Assembly (NCBI GenBank): GCA_026770585.1
Contig: MU646555.1
Location: 454,967-469,966 of the forward strand
Length of the DNA stretch: 15,000 bases
From: Baffinella frigidus
Taxonomy: Eukaryota; Cryptophyceae; Cryptomonadales; Baffinellaceae
Reading direction: 5' to 3'
In this document: in pieces, positions 6,396 through 12,300 of the stretch
Layout: each line of letters begins with the position of its first letter
Numbering within the stretch: the first letter of the stretch is position 1
Position numbers and translations under genes: made by a program
Notes under the pieces: generated by a model
The model's database searches: none
What the model was told of the DNA's origin: nothing
What the model saw: the letters and a program-made list of their open reading frames with translations, nothing else

Positions 6396-9300
6396 ATGGC
6401 CGCCGTTGCCGAAGATGATCTCGCCGGAGGGCTGATGATGGCAGAGGAGTCGATGATCGAGCTCCAACTGCAGGAAGCGCGTCTTGCACTCCAGGTGCGT
6501 GGCGTCAGCACCTGCAGGTGTTGCGTCTGCATTGGGAATGCGGTGTCCCCGCACACCTGACAACCCACGCTGCAGATGTCGCGCGACGCCGCAGAAGCGC
6601 TCTGCATGGCGCTCGGATTCGACGAGCTCGACGAATCGTTCCCGGAAGTGATGGAGAGGGATCTGCTCGAGCTTCAGGTTCCCCCATGCCACCAATGTGA
6701 AGCATTCTGGACTCTGGGGTCTGCAGATCAATATCTGTGACATCCCTCGATCTCCACTGACCCCGACCGCACACCAGGAGTCAGAGCTGGTCCGCGCTCT
6801 CGAGAACTCAATGGGCAAGCGCGCCGCTACAGCCCAGGTCCAAGACCGCGAGAACCTCACCACCCCAGCTCGACCCACCTGGTCGCATGCACTCCTCAAA
6901 CCCACGCACCCGAGCGCCACGATTCTTGACCAAGAGGCCCACACCCACCTCACCGTTGCAGGCCAACGTGGACGAGACGCACGAAAACATCACGCAGTAC
7001 GACGCGGAATTCGCCCAGCACCTGGCTGGCATCCCAGACGGGAAGTGGCGCGAGGTCGGCAACCTCCTCCACGGAAATATCCCGGCATCCTCGCAGAGCG
7101 CGGGCCCCACGTGTCCTGTGTGCATGGAAAACATCCCGCAGGGGAGCGGTCTATGCGCGGGGGGGGGCAGCAGGGTTGCCCCGCGGGAGGGGGGGCCGGC
7201 TGCTCGTGGCCCCGTTGGCCAGGCAGGCCGCGCCGCTGCGGGCAGGGCTGCGCGGGGGAAGAGGGGTGCGGGTGGGCGGGATGCGGGCGAGGTTGAGGAG
7301 GAGGAGATGGAGGAGTGTGGGCACATGTGCTGCTTCGAGTGCGCGTCGACGCTCGTGGGTCACTCGGTGATGGACGATGGCAAGGTGGACATCGAGTGCG
7401 CCGCGGTGGGGTGCAAGGTCGTCTTCAGGTCATGCCCGCCGCGTTTCACCCCCAGCCCTTCGAGGTGGCTCAAATTGTGCTCTGGAGCAGAAATCCAAAA
7501 AGTTGATTTTGGTACAAAATGTGTCAACTTGAGTCGCAGAGACCCCAGATCTGGGGTCTCTGCAAGGTGAATCGAAAATGTTCCAGGGCACTATTTGAGC
7601 CACCTCCCAGGGCTAGTGGCACCCCGGACGCATCAGGCGTTGTAGGATGCCACGGCGCCGTTTTCTGGCAACTAGTGCTGTTTTCTGGCAACTAGTGAAA
7701 GCGCGCGTGTGTCGAGAGAGTAACGGGCGTGTTTCACGCAAGGGGAAATTTCAAGCGGGGATCTGTCGCAAATTTCCCCTCGACCCGGCCTTTTTCGGTC
7801 GTCGGATCCGAAATTTTGAGTGTTTTTACTCATGTTTCCCGGTGGTCGACAGCGAGAAGAACGTGACGAATCTGCTGGCGGACAACGACAAGGGCCTGGA
7901 GCGCTACCACCGCCTGCAGGCTGAGCTCCTCATGGGTGACAGGCACGCCCCGGAGCCCCCCAGCTTGTAGGTCCTCTAGGGTTTAAGCGCTCCCAACATA
8001 GCCCGACGACACGCTCTTCCGCAGAAAATATCTGCATAAAAAGCATTTTTGCTTTCGGCGCCCGTACCCGGACACCGAAAGGTCCTACGTTTTCACCAAG
8101 GGGTTCGTGAAACGTTGCGTTTTTTACATGAAGAATCAAAATGTGAGAATATTATCCGAAATTGTCAGAAAACATCAAAATATTACTTCAGTCCGAACCG
8201 GAAATTAAACTCGGATGAGTCAACTCATCCGGGCCCGCTACTTCTGCGGAGAATTTCTTTAGAATTTCCATGAATCAACTTTTGAATTGGTTCTGATGTC
8301 TGATTCTTTTTTTAAGTACCCTGGCCAGGGTACTTTGCAAAATCCATATGCCCTACGGGGTAATTCCCTAGGGGCATAGGGGGGTTCCTACGAATATGGG
8401 TTAAGGCAGTCACGGTCGATTTTATCTTCCGGTTCGGACTCTACTTCTTTATCTCGAAAAAGGGACCCGTGTAGACGTGAAACGTTGCGAAAGTGTGTGT
8501 CTGATAAGACGTGAATCAGGTCGTAAGTTCTGTAGACCTTTTCGCCTTCGGGTGCGGCTTGTGCTACCTCCGCCTGCCACCGCCTGCAGGCTGAGCTCCT
8601 CATGGGTCACAGACACGCCCCTGAGCCCGACATCACCTCGTCAGCAAAATCCTTGTTCGTGGATGGGCGACCACTCCGACTCTCTGACGACAGCTGTAGG
8701 AGCAAGACGGTGCAGTCACTGCATTCCTGCAGGGGTGGTTGCTCACAAAGCCCACCCATCTTCTTCTGTCCTTTATTACTCTCGATACAGGTCCTAAACG
8801 AGGCCCTTGCGCCTTGAGATGAGTGATACAAAAGTCTATGCGCCTCAAGAAACGAGCCCGCCTGACCCATCCCTCGTGTGCAGACTGGTGTACTGCCCGG
8901 AGCTCAAGTGCGGGCAGGCGCTGGAGAAGCCCGACGAGACGGAAGCGAATTACCCTCTGGCAACCTGCCCAGCTTGCAGCAAGATGATGTGCGTCACGTG
9001 CAAGGTACCACGCCAGAGGGCTCGAGGGAAACCGACGCCTTATCCGCGCCAGATCTGGCGTCGGTGACTTGAGTATTCAGGGGATTTCCCCTGAAAGATG
9101 TCAAACGTGGATGTTTCGAGCCCTCTGGCGTGGTACGGACGCATGCGCGGATCTCTGCTGTGCTTTCTTGTAAGGCTTGGTCGCTTGAGGAAGAAAGCAC
9201 CCAGATGTGTTTCATTGGAAGCGTGATCAAGTCGTACCTTTGTCTAACTAGGTGTATCAGAGACTGCTAGGAACATCGTCGCAGCACCCCCCACCACGCC

Positions 9301-12300
9301 AGATTGGACAAGGGGGTTGGCTTTTTTAACCCGTATGAGGATACGGGTGTGAACTTTCAAAAACCTTGCCTTGAGGAGGAATCGACTTTTGGCGTGTTGG
9401 CGACCCCTTTCAAGAATCTGGCGTGGCACCGTATCACGGAACGGCGTGGAGCTGAGCTATGTCGCGAGCATTGAAACCCTCAAGGTCCTCAAGGACCTAC
9501 CAGAAGCGACGCCAGGCCTCTCACAGCTGGACTCGTCAGGTGGTATGGCACGCGGGAACGTCGTGCAAGCAGTACCAACGACTGCCCATGCACCTCAAGA
9601 ACCCCGAGGACGTGGCGCTGCTGGGGCTTGCCGGGAAAGAGGTGGGCGCCACGCCGGATGGCTCGAGGGAAACCGACGCCTTATCCACGCCAGATCTGGC
9701 GTCGTTGACTTAAGGATACAAGGGATCCCCCCTGAAAGATGTCAAAAGTGGATGTTTCGACGGCCCGGACAGATCCCCGCAGAGCGTCCACCTCAGCAGG
9801 GCAGGCGGCACTCTTTACTTAATATGTGATAGACAAACTATTGCAGATGCCGCATTCCCTTTTGAAGAGAAGTTGGCCACTACTTGCAGCCAGGGCTGCA
9901 TCGCGGGGTGTCTGTGCTTCTCCTCCAAATGCAGTTTTCGCGCTGCCTCCAACGGCAGAGCACCCGTCCACTTAGCGTGGAGTGTGGCCGACGAGAACCA
10001 ATGAGGCAGTCTAATACGTGCCAGCCTTTTTTTGAAAACTGAAACTGGCTGGCGTGTGGGTCTGTTTGTTGATGGGGAGGGCGGGCATCCACATTAACCA
10101 CTTAGCAGCGGCCGAGGACCTTTTCACCTTGAAATCAAGGTGAAATTCCGGTTAGGTTCCAGGGCAATGGATAAGATTCTAGTACAAATCGTTGAGATGG
10201 ACTGTATCCGTGAAGCCCCCGGTGCCTGCTAAGTGGGTAGCTTACACCGAAGCCCCCCCCCACCTCGGAGCAGGGGTGGCGACAGTGTCCTCGATGCGAG
10301 AACCTGATCGAGCGGAATGCCGACGGGTGCACGTACATCAAGTGCCGCTGCGGCTGCCCGTTCTGCTACACGTGCGGCAAGGTGCCGCCCATGCCACACA
10401 CCTAGATCATCCGTAGGAATCCCCCCTGCGTCCCTACGGATTGCCTACCGTAGGTTCGCAGGTCTTATCGATTAAGGGTTGTTCGAAATCCCTTGGAAGT
10501 CCGCTGTGTGGCACAGGGTGGAGACGTGCAGCCGCTCCTGCCGTTTGCTGTGACGTGTCTGCACCTTCACCCGTGAATCCATCGACGGGGAGGACAGGTT
10601 TCGGACTCCTCTCAGGAAACTGTATCTCTCCCCCATGCACAACAACCTGACAGCAGCAAGGTGACGATCGCGTTGGGCGCGAGATTTCGACGGACCCTGC
10701 GAGAGAGAGAGCGAGAGGGTGTGAGAGACAGTGTGAGAGGGTGTGCGAGAGGGTGTCTCAGGAAGGCGTCCAACCCGAGCCAACGTTATCTCTCCCCCGT
10801 GCAGGAGTACGTGCACAACAAGCTGACAGCGGAGAACTTGCACGGCAAGCCCAACTGCAAGTGCGGCCTCTGGCGACCGGTACTCTCTTTAGATCCTTTC
10901 GGTTTTGTTTTCTCCCAACATAGCCCAACGACACGCCCTTCCGTAGAAAGGATCTGCAGGAAAGGCATTTTTGCTTTCGGGTCGCATTGAGCTCTCCATT
11001 GCAGAGGCTCGTGAAGAGGGGATACGCGCTGCGACCTTCACCTCTTCTTCAGGGGCTAGGGTGTAGCATTCGCAAGTCAAGGGTACAGGGTACAGGGGTC
11101 CGAACACTGGTGTTCAGCTCAACGCGACAGAGAAGCACTCCTGTACCTAGCTCGTAGGTCTGAAGCACGTCTGTAGCCACACAGCGGCCTTCGAAGGGAT
11201 TTCGAATAGTCATTAAGCGATAAGACCTAGGACCCTACGGAAGGCAGTGCGTAGGGGCATAGGGGGGGTTCCCACGGATAAGGTAACGGAAACTCGGCCG
11301 AGAGCTCGAAAATCCCTTCGAAGCCCGCTGTGTGGTAGCTCGTAGAAGCACTTCTGTAGCTAGCTCGTAGGCCCTGGGAAGTTGACGTTCCGAGTTTCGA
11401 CCCTTTCGGACTTGGACCATGGCATCCACTTATCCCTCAACCCTAAACCCAACCCTACACCCCCTCCAGTCAAACCCCCTCCAATCTTCCCCCTGGGTCG
11501 CTGAGGAGCAAGCTGACCCTCTACTCTAACCCCTCTAAACCCTACACCCTAAACCCTAAACTCTAAACCCTACTCCCTACACCCTCAACCCTACACCCTA
11601 CACCCTAAACCCTAAACCCTCGACAGGTGGCGGCGCGTGGAGCCGCAGACGTTGCGGCGGGGGCTGCGGCAGGCGCTGCGCCGGTGATACGCCCGACATC
11701 CACACTTCGTTCGGCCAACCAAGCGATTTTAATTGGGTCTTTGTTGTACCGTGTAAAGCCGGTGATACGCACACCGCCTGAATAGGGTAACGTCCTAAAA
11801 ACCGCGGATGTAGCGGCGGGAGCTGCGCCGTTGGGTTTAGGGTTTAGAGTTGAGGGTTGAGAGTTTAGGGTTTAAAGTTTAGGGTGTAGGGTGTAGGGTG
11901 TAGGGTGTAGGGTGTAGGGTACGCCCAACACCTTGTAGTGTCGCCGACCAGTACCACAGTTTTGAGGCAGAAGAGAGGGCAGCCGGTCAGTTTTTTTAAC
12001 CAATAAACTGGCAGTGTGGGCCACTTTGTTTGATTGACAACTGAAAAACAGACCCACACGCCAGCCAGTTTTAGTTTTCAAAAAAAGGCTGGTACTTATT
12101 AGACTGCCTCATTGGTTCTCGTCGGCCACACTCCACTTAGCAGCGACCGAGGACCTTTTCACCTTGAATCCAACGTAAAATTCCGGTTAGGTTCTACGGT
12201 AATGGATAAGATTCTTGTACAAATTATTTGGATGGACTGTACCCGTGAAGCCCCCGATGGCTGCTAAGTGGAACACCTTGCGTGCGATGCAGGCCCTGCG

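Larger units (their letters stand above)
7943..8883 (+). other. RBR intron 5: GC-AG intron filled with repeats
   Basis: The only junction that keeps the RBR frame is GACAG|GCACGC at 7942/7943 to GTGCAG|A at 8883/8884, which gives MGDR-LVYCPELKC. The nearby GT at 7936 would shift the frame into the IBR. The 941-nt intron holds a repeat shared with 10912-10980, a copy of the end of exon 5 (8577-8628) and element F next to the acceptor. Confidence 0.65.

Noticed and set aside
6381-6953. 190-codon minus-strand open frame
   Set aside because: It is antisense to RBR exons 1-3, which have coherent phases, splice sites and protein content on the plus strand.
6697-7296. 199-codon plus-strand open frame
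   Set aside because: It is another frame of RBR exons 3-4; the domain-bearing frame starts at 6962 and contains the RING1 ligands.
10470-10515. tRNA-like B box (GTTCGAAATCC) suggesting a tRNA or SINE
   Set aside because: No A box, cloverleaf or poly-A tail; the word belongs to the TIR of element D, which has inverted ends.
11470-11529. Alternative terminal exon after CCCTCCAG| (SNPLQSSPWVAEEQADPLL, then TAA)
   Set aside because: It is in phase 0 but embedded in telomere-like repeats, and exons with better coding character follow downstream.
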